A stretch of 64,000 nucleotides of DNA from Sialis fuliginosa (taxonomy: Eukaryota; Arthropoda; Insecta; Megaloptera; Sialidae). Position numbers and translations under genes: made by a program. The notes beneath the pieces are model-generated. The model ran no database searches, was not told the origin of the DNA, and was given only the letters and a program-made list of their open reading frames with translations. Positions 11,814 through 23,671 of this stretch are shown here, one piece after another; positions within the stretch are counted from its first letter, which is position 1, and the number at the start of each line of letters is the position of its first letter. Location of the stretch: assembly GCA_961205875.1 (NCBI GenBank), contig OY540821.1, positions 17,781,782 to 17,845,781 of the forward strand, read 5' to 3'.

Positions 11814-14800
11814 TTACTTCTCGTAAATTTGACGCATGATCCAAATTTATTGTCAGAAAGTTATTTTTACAAATAATTAATAAACAGCAGTTTTTATTAA
11901 ATATTTGTAAGAACTTCTTTTGTTGTTTACGGCCAAACCCGAGGATAAAATCTCGATCTGACGATAAATGTGGATCAAGCGTTAAATTCACAAGAAAAAC
12001 TGTACTTGGGAATTTGTTTGCAACATCAACAGGAGAACAAATAATAGAATGTGTCTGCTTAAATCCATGTATGTACCATATGTATATGTTATAATATGAA
12101 TGTTTTAATTATTACTGTCAGTAGGCTGCGGAATATTGCAAGCAATTCAAGGACAATTAAATAGAATAACAATAATCACGGCCAAAACTAATTGAAACAA
12201 ATTTAGTTTGTGTAGTAGAGTTAAAATACTGCGTAAAACGGTGTTAGTATTATTCACAAGCAGGGGGGTGGGGGGGGGGGGGATATATGACCTGGGTTCC
12301 TGGAAGCCTCAGGGGCCCCGAAATTTATTTATATTTTTACACAAATATTTATAATTCATATTATCTTACATATTTATTTAAATTATTATTTATTAAAAAA
12401 TTCATTACGCTCGAAACGAAGAGGTTTGGGCCCCAGAAATGTTGTTTGGCCCGGGCCCCATTGAAGGTCTCTCAGAGTATATTTAATACATTAGGAAATC
12501 TGTTATTCCAGAAGACACATACAGATAATTGTTCTGCTAGCAAATATTATAGAAAACTCGCTTGTAAATTTACTACCAACGCCATAAACAACAAAACAAG
12601 TTCAAAATAGTGTACGTTTGTGAATTTAGCACTAAAAGTTACAAAAGTAGTTCTGGATAGCAAAAATTAGTCAATTTAACCCCCCTTCTAATCAGTTTTT
12701 GAGAGTTCAATTATTTTAAATATATACGATAACTAGAATTCACATTTTTTCCTATTTTTCGTAAGGTTATAGTTTTTTTTTGTATAATCAATTCACCATT
12801 TGAGGACTACTGCTTTACCTAATATGTATATTATATTTGATATCTATTACACTTATCTTTCCGTTAACATTTTATTCGCGGTATTTCCGGTTCTATAAAT
12901 TACAAAAAAAAAATACGCACAAATATTTTTAATGTTAATATTATCAATTACTTATATAAGTAATTTCCTTGTTTGACTTGAATACTATATAAAAAATACC
13001 ATCTAAATATTAAAAAAAGTAATGAATGGTCAGAAAACATACAAATATATACATACATACAGGGTCAATTAAAAGTAAAGGACATTGATTAATTCTACAA
13101 CTTAAAATAATTTTATAAATATATGTTTTTTTTTTATAATTATTAATTATTCTTAATTATTGCATATTTCAAATATATTTTTATAAAAATATTGAGTGGA
13201 ATTAAAAAATACTTGCTTCTGTTCGACTCATATCCATTAAACCTCCTCCCTGTCATTTCCAAAAAAGTCCAGAGAAAGTAATAATAATTATTTTTGAAAA
13301 ACCAAAACATTAATTGATACAAGATTAGAATTTAATTTTTTTAAATTTTGAACGGTGTGTATGCACCCCCCCCCCACCCCCCTCCTATATATATAGAATC
13401 TGTAGTTATCGGTAGTTAGTAACTAGAGAAGATGCAAGTAGTTTTTATACAAGTACATGTCAGAAAAACACTATATAGAGAATAAAATATTCAAATTTAC
13501 GTGAACCCATTGCTTATGCACATAAATGAAAATTTCTATGTCCGCCCAGACAGACAGATTTGTTGGTTTCTGATCAACAATGAAACAGTGGCGTTCACTA
13601 AATTAAACACCAAAAAAATTACATATACAGGGTGTTTGGTTCGGCGATACGAATATTTTTATGCTACACTATCAGATCAAAATAAAATTTATGAATAGCA
13701 AAAATAAAAAATTGGCTGCAGTTTAAAAAACTCATTTATAAAATTATTTCTTTAAAAAATATTTTATAAAATCTAGTACACTTACAGATGTTCAGATCAT
13801 TACATACAGATAAAAAACATTATAAGTATTACGTCATCAATGGCATTTTTTTTTCTCGTAAAAAAAACATCGACTCTACTAAAATAATAATACAAATGTC
13901 AATATCTTGATATTTTTGTATAAATAATAAAATATACAGTCATATTAAAAAATCTCCCACTCGAGGACTTTCTTATACGTCAATAAAAAAACTGTGAATG
14001 TTTAACAATCAAAATTGAGTCACTAAAAAGTTGAAAAGCTTCATATATATTTACGTATAATATCTGAGACTACGTCACTGTGTTTATCTTTTAAGTTCAC
14101 TTTCAAATTGATTTAATTTTAATATACAATCTGCCACCCAAACTATTTTCAGTTGTTATTTCTATAAATTATTCATATTTTTGTCTAGAACATAGATATA
14201 TTCAATTCGTCTGGATTTTATATCGAAAAATAAGATTTTTCTAACAAAACTGACTCATTCAGTTGTATTGACGAATGCAAAAACATCAAAATAGTTAAAT
14301 ATAACTAGAAAACAACCCCCCCCCCACCTTCCACACCCTGTTAAAGAAACATTAACATATCAAGAAATGCTTTGCTTTAAAAATATATATAATAGTCTTA
14401 TAAAAAAACCAATAGAAATTATTAATCAAAATCAAGAAAATATTGCCGAGATAATAAAAAATCAATTAAAATGACCCGGTATTATTAACCAATTTAAAGC
14501 TCCTTTAGCTCTTAAAGTTTCTTAACCTAAATTGTATATTACAAACGTGATTTAAATCAATATTTAGGCTCTCAATGAAAAATGAACATAATATCCGTTG
14601 TAAAAGTGTCGTAAATTAAAAAACCCATTTAATTTAATGTATATATTTATTCTGTTAATAATATGACAGTTAGTTAACGGAGCATTTAGTTAACCTTGAT
14701 AATACCGAGCGTTATTCAACTTAATTCAACTACATTTTTTGTTAATTCTACGCGAGCGAAGCCGCGGGCACAACTATAGTTTAACATAATTCCTGACACC

Positions 14801-15353
14801 TAGATATACCCGGGAACGCATTAAACTCTATCAAGAGAGGGGCGCGGGGGGTTACTACCCCTAAAACCAGGTCACACCTCTACTCTCGACACTACAATTT
14901 AGGTTGTCCTATGCCACCATTGCATTCTATGTGTATATATGGATCAATACATTCACAGTTTTGGTAGAAGAGGGTTGAGGGGGGGAGGGGAGGGGAGGGG
15001 AGGGGGTATAAAGATACCCCGAACATACAGCGCGCGCTACGCGGTGCAGCGTGAAACTAAATCTTGTATGCAAACCTTTTATATTATATACTAAAGCACA
15101 GTGAAACTTCTCCAAAAACTATATAGTAATAATATTTCAAATACAAATCCCCTAACCATAAAAATTGTAAGAGTTTAGACTTACACGTGTTTCAATAGCA
15201 ATGCTGTCATCATCAGAGTCCTAAAAGTGTCTTTAGTTATACAGTAATAATATTTTACTTTATTTTTTTTAAAAGCTGAAAATTCATATTTTTGTTTAAA
15301 AAAATATTCGCAGAACGGTAATTAAAAAACTGTTTTAAAGCTTGTAGCCTCTA
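11814..15353. other. Gene-poor AT-rich tract with homopolymers
   Basis: No gene is recognised. It holds a G run near 12264-12283, followed by a piece ('atatgacc', 'cctcaggggccccgaaa') that resembles 52785-52850 ('atatgacc', 'ctcaggggccccaaaa'). There are C runs near 13369-13382 and 14317-14326. A Helitron-like terminal remnant sits at 14745-14782 ('acgcgagcgaagccgcggg'). The 107-codon frame at 12287-12610 looks like chance. Confidence 0.5.
14971..15006 (+). other. G-rich quadruplex-capable run
   Basis: Four to five closely spaced runs of four or more G separated by single A bases ('gaggggaggggaggggagg') in an AT-rich setting. This satisfies the usual G4 motif. Function unknown. Confidence 0.7.
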
Positions 15354-15694
15354 AGGTAAAGGCACCAGTTATGGCCGCTGTAAGAGCAAGTTTTTTGTGG
15401 ATTATAATGGGCTTATTTTTTTGTAATTCTCATGAACTCATGTTACTAATAAAATATATTTATTTAATTAATATATTTATTTAATCAGTTTAATTACCAA
15501 AGTCCACAAATATAGTTTGTTTTTTATTTTGTTCATGTTGTAATGGCAAAGGTAAAACCAGTAATGAGCACGCAGTGTTGGACACTTGCTAATGATAAAT
15601 ACTACGACACAAAAGAATCGTCAAATTTGAAACAATGTAAAGCAGTTGCTATGATAATATAATAATCCTTAATATATATAAAGCTCAACGTCTC

Positions 15695-15736
<42 letters not shown>

Positions 15737-16793
15737 CGTTAGTTACCTTATCACTCGAGAACCACTTATCCGATTTACGAGTTTTTTTTTTTAATTCATA
15801 GGTACGTTCTCTGGCCAGGTTATAGGCTATATTTTATTACGTTAGGTAACATAACAACAAAGCAGTGACGATAATAGTAAATCAAGTCGGAAAAAATTTT
15901 GCCGTCGGCGCGCTGTTTTGTAATACGCTGCCTAAACCGTTCAATATAGAACAAAATAATGTATTAAAGAATTGTGTAGAATCAAAAGTTCTACAATTAA
16001 GTCAGCGACACGATATGTCTAACTTTTATATTTAAGCCACAATGACTGCTTTTATGTTACAAAAAAAAACATAAAATATTTGGGTTTTGTTTACATGGAC
16101 TTATGACCTGCAAAACATTAATCCTTATTGAAATAAATGATTTCATCGTCATAAGTACTTAATGTAGATATAGTTTGCCATTTACAGCATCCAATTTGGT
16201 CGTATAGTTTAGAAAATATCTTAAAATATATTTATAAAGGTAACATTTTAAATGTATGGTGTCGTGCCGCATCGAAGCGATGTACATCAGACTGGATTCG
16301 CTTACGTTCGGTAGATATTCGGAGTCCCTCGGCTGACGTTTGAGTTAATTTTGTTTTCAATAATTAACATTTAAATTTAATCAGAACACAAATTATTTGT
16401 ACTTTTTTTTTCTGATTCGTTTTTGTTAGGTAATTTAGGTATTGATAAATTATTATTACAATAATAACTAATCGTGTTTGTACTTAATTAATTAAACTAT
16501 ATTTTTCAAAAATCCTAAACAATAATTCCGTAGTCTACGCGAGCGAAGCCGCGTGGGCCCAGCTAGTGAATAAATAAATTACACTAATAATTAGTTTAAA
16601 TGTCCACCATTTTGACACCTATTGGCCTCATGTGATCAAATCACGCTGTAAGACAGTTAAATGTATATAGATTAATATTCAGAAATGGTAGTAATCAAAT
16701 ATCAGCACATATTTCTGATTCAGTACATTTAATTTAAAAATTTCCCATTACTGGGGTCCTTGCCAAGACTGGTGCCACTACCTTACTTGTTAA
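15354..16793. mobile_element. MITE, GGCACCAGTCTTGG family, split by a Helitron
   Basis: Inverted ends: left 'aaggtaaaggcaccagttat', right (reverse complement) 'aaggtagtggcaccagtctt'. Without the inserted Helitron (15666-16566) the element is about 540 bp. The paralogous copy at 9150-9490 shows the uninterrupted sequence. Further partial copies are at 11566, 20990, 28520 (end only) and 32340. Confidence 0.8.
15666..16566 (+). mobile_element. Non-autonomous Helitron, copy 1
   Basis: Begins TC ('tccttaatatatataaag') after an A and ends CTAG before a T, the A|TC...CTAG|T arrangement of Helitrons. The 3' end carries the hairpin-forming 'acgcgagcgaagccgcg' just before the terminus. A (CTGT)n microsatellite lies 30 bp from the 5' end. 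No RepHel protein is encoded in its 901 bp. It is nearly identical to 50599-51485 apart from microsatellite length and scattered changes, indicating fairly recent activity. Confidence 0.85.
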
Positions 16794-17333
16794 CGCTTCT
16801 TCCTGATTTAAATTCAATCGATGTTTTTTAAAATTTTATCAAGTTTTTTAAACGTCCTCATATAGTTCGAGTGAGATTATAATAAGTTAATATTTTCATA
16901 CACTGAATATACTAGATAATAGAACTATTCAACAATGTGTGTTATTTATATATTATCTAAACAAGAAGACAATTGTTATGCCAAATATATTTATAATCGA
17001 GGCCCCAACTAGTAATGTTTACAAGCAACGTGTCTACGATTTGAAATTAAACAATAATAACACACTCAGATGTATTTTAACACCCAAAATATTTATATGC
17101 GAGTACTCAATTTACGCTCTCAATACGTTCCAGAGGTTTCAGAGCAAGTAAAAATGCCACCAGAGGATTTTTTATACATCTTTATATCAGTGGCGAGACG
17201 TGAAATTTTTATTAAGCATATTTTGTCAATCCTCTCCCTCCTATTAACAAAAAAAAACTATTAAACACCTTAAGTTCAAGCTTTTACTGTTTTAAATAAA
17301 TTCTTATATATTTATATAGTAAACTAAATGATT

Positions 17334-18079
17334 CTACGTCTTATTTTCTTGTATTTGAGTCGATATTTGTATGACGAGTTGAAGTTCACTGTAGGAAAAT
17401 TCACTAAAAAACTTTGAATTTTTAATTTCGTTAAAAGTATGTTTATTGTATAGAAAATGACGTGAAAAGTTGTTTGGTTCAAACCGCAGGTCTGTATCTC
17501 AAACCGTTCTCGAGATATAGCCTCTCAAAGTTTCAATTTTTTCAAAATTTTGAAGAAAAATGGCCATAACATTTGAACGTGTGGTCGGAATTGATTTTAG
17601 TTGACGGATTTGGAATCAGCGTATCAAAATCTATATAATGACATGTATAATACTTTAAAATCCGACAAAAAAATTTTGATCAAAAATCGACATTTTTTTA
17701 AGGTATACCCCTTTGAATTTTTTCGATTTTTCGCGAAATTTTTTTTCTCGAGTTTTAAGGTATTATACATGTCATTATATAGATTTTGACACGCTGATTC
17801 CAAATCCGTCAACTAAAATCAATTCCGACAACGCGTTCAAAAGTTATGGCCATTTTTCTCCAAAAATTTGAAAAAACTAAAACTTTGAGAGGCTATATCT
17901 CGAGAACGGTTTGAGATACAGACCTGCGGTTTGAACAATTCAACTTTTCACGTCATTTTCTATACAAAAAACATACTTTTAACCTAATCAAAAATTCGAA
18001 ATTTTTTAGTGAAATTTTCTCCAGTAAACTTCAACTCGTCATACAAATATCGACTAAAATACAAGAAAATGAGACGTAG
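17334..18079. mobile_element. 746-bp fold-back element
   Basis: Near-perfect palindrome. The left arm begins 'ctacgtcttattttcttgta' and the right arm ends with its complement ('acaagaaaatgagacgtag'). The arms meet near 17705. Because of the symmetry both strands show the same chance 62-codon frame. A half-copy occurs at 29735-29978. Superfamily and target duplication are not clear. Confidence 0.9.
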
Positions 18080-18671
18080 AGGCACTGCTTTATATAGGAA
18101 CAAATTTCGAAGTTTTTACTTAAAGGGAACCACCATTGATGGATAAAAAAAACGATTTTTTTAATAATATTTTCTTATAGTACATGCATTCAAAAATATC
18201 TCCAAAAAATTTCAAGTAAAAATTTTAAAAATTGACAAAGATACAGTAAGTAATATTATATATACTTAAACTTTGCTGTAATTACTTATCTATCGATTAA
18301 ATTGATTTTTTTGATTTGACTGAAGTATTTGTGATTTATAGTTCCAGAGTACTATGTCGACAAAAACATTACTAAAAAAAATACTACGCAAAATATTCAG
18401 ACTTCCTTTAAAAATATATATTTTTATTTTAATTCATTGTTTAGGAAATGAAAAAAAGCAGTGCGTTTATAAGAAACAAGCGATGCTCATATATCAAGTG
18501 TGAAAAAAAATTAGGACATTTTTTTGTTCGCAAAAAATCAACAGTTCAGTTCTCATGAAGAAGATATTTATAATGATTTTAATTCATAAGTCAGTACTAT
18601 TTATATACACATTATACAGGCTGATTATCAATGTATTGTTCAAATACCATGTGAAAAATTAATAAATAAAA

Positions 18672-18748
18672 CATCTGCCAAGTAAATGCACAGTGCTTCC
18701 TCGTGCTAAATTCACCAAAGGTAGTTAATTATTCAACAATTTAAATAA
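18672..18748. repeat. 77-bp dispersed repeat, copy 1
   Basis: Identical over 77 bp to 26844-26920, starting 'catctgccaagtaaatgc' and ending 'caacaatttaaataa'. The flanks differ. Non-coding and of unknown origin. Confidence 0.9.
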
Positions 18749-20989
18749 AAACCTGGAAGTACTTTTCAGTAAAAAATTTAAGTCAGTTAAATTTTTTTCT
18801 TAAAATGTTTTTTAACCATTCCCTTGATACGCGCCTGGTGATTCCTCAGTCACAATATTGACTACTGTGTGATCATTATTTTGATATTACTTAAGACAAT
18901 AAATAAGTAATATCAATTACTTAAACCATAATAAATAAACAAATATATTTATAGAACACAATTAAAGGCACTGTATTTTTTTCAACAATCTCAATAATAA
19001 TAAATAATTGATACTTGAAATAACAAACAAAGATTTGTTATTGTGTCTGGGCTTCGGTATACTTTTGCAGAAGCTAATATCCATCAATAAACACATATTA
19101 ACTGAACAATGATAGATTTATATATTATAAAATATTATTAAAATCGTATTTTCGAGTCAATAGGTGCCCTATTTTAATAACAAAACTAACAATAAGTCAT
19201 ATCGACAACTGGATGACTTAAGTATCATTCCATAACGAATGTATAAAATAATTTAGATATATTTTACTAGTAGATATATTTCTGTGTCTAAATTGCAATT
19301 CATATGACGTACCAACTGACAGTTCATAATTGCACTATTAAAAAGACATTAATATTAGTTGGTAACCGCGTGTACTTAGAATGTGCGTGTATACGTGTGT
19401 CCACTGGCGCCCGCAGTGAGGGGGACACAGGGGAATTCGTACCCCACATCTTTAATTATTTTAAATAATAAATTGCATGCAAAAAAAATTATAAATAACG
19501 AAAAAATGTATATAACATAAAATATAGATGATTATATTCTCTGTGATGCTCGTCAAAAATAGTAAGTGCCCTAAATTCTAAAATAAATTCACAGATAATA
19601 TCACAAAATTAATACCCCATTGAAAGTGCTTATTAGGTTTTTTATAATACCGGATATCAGACTCTTAAAATGTATTTTGTTCATTCAATACAAATAATAA
19701 AAGATCAAATCCACACAGTAGTTTTTTTTTCAATACAAAGATAGTGTTTTGTTTTTACTCCAAAAATAACATTTTTTTACATTCTCGATCATTTTCTTCG
19801 AAATGAAACAAAAACAAAACACGATTGGAAATTTGAGCAAAATCGAATCCATGTTCAGTGGCTCTAAAAATATTCCGAGTCTTTACAATACAATACAGTA
19901 GTTCCCAAACTGTTCACAAGTCTTTAACATATGTTACGAAGTATAGACTAAAGGACACGCATATGATAGGGTTCCGTACTCATTCTCACTACGATTTATA
20001 AAAAATACTCATTCCAAAATTTTTCATAAACTATTTTTACTACAGTGTTCGTTATAACGCATATATATCGTGGCTGAAGGGTTAAAATTAAATAATCTAA
20101 ATACATTTTTTGTTGCATTTTAGGAGACCTATCTAAATTTTTGAAGTCGATGCGAAGGGGGTTAAAAAAAGTTTTTTTTAAATATCATCATTGCTGTTTT
20201 TGGGTTATATGGACAGACAGACAGACAGAACGAAACTATAAGGGTTCCTATTTTTCTACAGAACTAAAGTACTTGTAGTAAAAATAGTAGAATATTTGAG
20301 ATAGTAGAGCCTAGTCCAGTGGTTCCCAAACGACGTATTGCAACACACGTTATGAATAACTCCCGGCGAGTGGGGTTGGGGGGGGTGGGGGGTGGAGCGA
20401 AAGGGGTAGATTGGGGTATGTTTACTAGAGGCACGAGACGCGCGTGCGCGTACTACGACAACAAGAAATAAACACAGCGATTGTTTTTATCGATTAACGT
20501 GGGTTTCACAAACTCGAGCTCTGTTCGTAGGCTTCAGAACCGACTGTTCGTTTCTCTCTAGCCCACTCTTTCTGCAACACGTGCCGTCTCTCTCGCACAC
20601 TCCACAGCGTACAACGATGCGTAATTTCGTTTGTGGTGTGCTAGTCGTTGGCCGTTTATTTTCTAACCCAATTTTTTTATACATAGTAGTCAGTAAGCTA
20701 AAGAAGTAACACAGTATTAATTTTTTTTAAATAAGATACTGGCCCAAGACATGGGCTTCTTTTTAGGGTTCCGAAGAAACCATATTAATCTCACTTTATC
20801 GTCCGTCCGTCCGTCCTTTTCAGTCAAAGCAAAATATCTCGTAAACTATATAAGCTAGAAACTTAAAATGATACCCTCTAGTAAAAGTTGAAAAAATCAT
20901 TTTTCAGAAGTGTTTTTTCTAAATCAATAATGGTGCCTGTAGGGGGTTTTAAAGCAAATCAAAAAAATTGGATATATTTGAATCCACTA

Positions 20990-21195
20990 CTACTATTTTT
21001 CTATTGCTACGATAATATAATAATTAAATATTGGCCGATTTTCATCAAATTAAACTGTTTTACATTTAACTATCTATAGATTATGATTATGCAGTAATCA
21101 AATATCAACAAATATTCCTAAATTAGTACATTTAATTAAACAAGAGTCCAACACTGGGGTATATGATCCAAGACTGGTGTCGGTACCTTATGTAA
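20990..21195. mobile_element. MITE fragment, GGCACCAGTCTTGG family
   Basis: The right half matches the 9150 and 15354 copies ('ttgctacgataatataata', 'ttggccgattttcatcaaa', 'aatatcaacaaatatt'). It ends with 'ccaagactggtgtcggtacc', the family terminus. The left part is missing. Confidence 0.7.
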
Positions 21196-23400
21196 CGTAA
21201 TTTTCAATAAATCAATTTACGTACAACCATATCCATAATTTTAAGCACAATGTAAGCTAGCACACAAAAACTATATAGATTTGTGAGATAATTCATATCA
21301 GACCATTATATTATTGCATGGGAACATTTATGATATCATATAGCAGTAAATACCCTATTCACTTGCAACGAGAGTACGGATATAACGAGATAACGTCTAT
21401 AACGAGTAAAGTTTTTCAAATAAAAAATAAAATAAAAACAATTGTTCAAAGATAGTCAGAATTTGAAGACATAATTTTTTATGCTTGGTGCATTATGGGT
21501 ACTATATATGTAGAGTAGCACTAGCCCATTAAAATTAATAGAACAGATTAAAATGGTAAGAGAGGAACACATGCATTTCAAATGTCGGCGAATTTGTGTA
21601 TCTAGAAGTTAATCTAGGTAGCGAAATTCATAAAAAATATTTATAATTAGTTTACAAGAAGTAATAAATGTTTACGATAACAGCGCTGTTTACTTGTTTT
21701 ATCTAAAGTGCATGGCATAATTTTTTTCCAGCAGAGTGGAATTAGAAAAAAACACTTAACTATATTTTTGAAAAAAAAAAATTAGTTAAGAATATATGTA
21801 TTTCCCTACACATCTTTAAAAATAATGTAAATATACTATAATGATTTTTTAACATTTTTTAGGGGGAGAGAGGGCGCCAGATTTGCCAGCACTGATAATG
21901 ACCTCGAAACATAAAAATATGTTGAAATTTTTGATTTTCGGACCGATTACAATAACTTTTTATTGGGAAGTTAATAAAAATGCATATGAATGATATTTCT
22001 CAGAATAAATAAGTCACTACCTAATGTTAGGTCGTGTTGCATATTTAACATTTATCTGTACATTAACAAATCATCTGTAAGTGAAGTGTTTTGGTGGCTG
22101 TAAGTTGTGCGAACGCCAAAGAGAAATGATCTCTATACATATATTTATTATTCAACAGCTGTTTTTGTCAATTCTAGACACTGGCCGCTGTTTTTCATAT
22201 GTATTTTATTCATACAAGTTATTAATTTTTCGTCCAATGTACTATTAACCTTTTCAAAAACATCAGTGTATAAAAATATTAACAGGGTACGTAATACAAA
22301 TAATCATTTTTAACCGACATAAAAAAAACTTAAAAATATACATAGTAATTAAAACTTTTTTATAAAAAAAAAATATAAAACCGATTTCAAAAACTGTGAA
22401 ATTTAATTTTTGGGTATATTTCCTGTGTTTTTTTTTTCTAATTAACTACTTTTTGTCCGAAAAAGTAATACAAAAATATTTTTTATTGTTTTTTAAAAAG
22501 ATTGATTTAAATTTTGACGAGACTTAAGATTATGTAAATAAAATATAGTTTAATTGACATTGATTTAGTACAACACATTGTATCGTTGATATAATTATTG
22601 TATGTATTTATATGTATATATTCACGGTATTAGAATGTATATTATTATCATTTTTTGCAGCTGAATTTCTTTAATTAATCATAGACAATTATAATTCGTA
22701 ATAACATCTGTACCTTTATAAAAAAAAACACGTGGTCTTTTTACAATATATCAAAATTTAAACATAAAATAAATAACAGTACTGAAGAGAGGAACTAAAG
22801 AACTTAGTACTTAATTAGTATCTCTATAAACAAAAGAAAATCATATTTTGGATTCAATTTATCAACAAATAATGAACAAAATAAAATATATAAATAATAA
22901 TATATTTATTTTATTTATTTCTAGATTCATTTTAAATTAAATTATTTCAACACCTGGTGTAAACATTTGTTGTGTTATAAATAACATTATTATTGATATT
23001 AAATATGTAGTTATTTAAAAATGCACAAAATATTAAATAAAATAATTATTATAATTTAAGTTTTTTAGTAGTTAAGTTTAAATTTGAATAAAAAATAAAC
23101 ATTTTTTTTTCAGGAACGGCTAGAGCTATCAAATTGAAATTAAAATCAAATACTCAGGACTATCAGGACTACAGCCTCATAGCCCTGTAAAAAATTGAAG
23201 ATAATTTGTAAAGCAGATATCGGTGCTTACGATACTTAAAAAAAAACAATGTTGGATACAATTATACGATAGTCAAAGTTTAAACAGATTTTTTAGCAGG
23301 AAAGAGAACTTCGTCGCTTACGATAATTTACCTTGTAGGGGACGATATATGTACCTACTTATTACATATAATATTTAAATGTATAATGTATGGTATTATG

Positions 23401-23671
23401 AAGGAGCCCGCAAAATTGCTAGCTTGCAAGCACTCTCAAATGAGATATCAAACTTATATGACAGTTCTTTTGGAGTTTGTTGAAGACTTTGACAAGTTTC
23501 GCGTTGTAGTAAGTAAATACCAACGGTATTAAAACATAGTATGAAAATTATTTTGTACGGTCAAAGATGCCAACTGTGGTTACAATTAGTTGAAGTATCA
23601 CTGCTCTAAATTCCATAGATACTAGTACAGAGTTCATACCTCATTTGAGAGTGCTTGCTAGCTAGCTCCTT
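23401..23671. mobile_element. 271-bp MITE with about 40-bp inverted ends
   Basis: The left end runs 'aaggagc' ... 'gctagc' ... 'aagcactctcaaatgag'. The right end is the reverse complement ('ctcatttgagagtgctt' ... 'gctagc' ... 'gctcctt'). The interior is unique and non-coding. Target duplication not convincing. Confidence 0.85.

Larger units (their letters stand above)
18080..23400. other. Gene-poor AT-rich tract with dispersed repeat fragments
   Basis: No gene seen. It includes a 77-bp segment at 18672-18748 repeated identically at 26844-26920. Near 18330-18360 and again near 26265-26300, 27960-27995 and 28560 there are 'ttccagagttctatgtc' fragments related to the intron repeats of the cyclophilin gene. 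'agggttcc' boxes with adjoining CAGA/GTCC microsatellites lie at about 20205-20260 and 20765-20815. A partial MITE copy (GGCACCAG family) is at about 20990-21195. Confidence 0.5.

Noticed and set aside
12287-12610. 107-codon plus-strand frame
   Set aside because: Starts in a G-run repeat shared with 52790 and has no family resemblance.
17601-17812. Two overlapping 62-codon frames on opposite strands with nearly the same peptide
   Set aside because: They are mirror images produced by the fold-back element at 17334-18079. No protein family resemblance.
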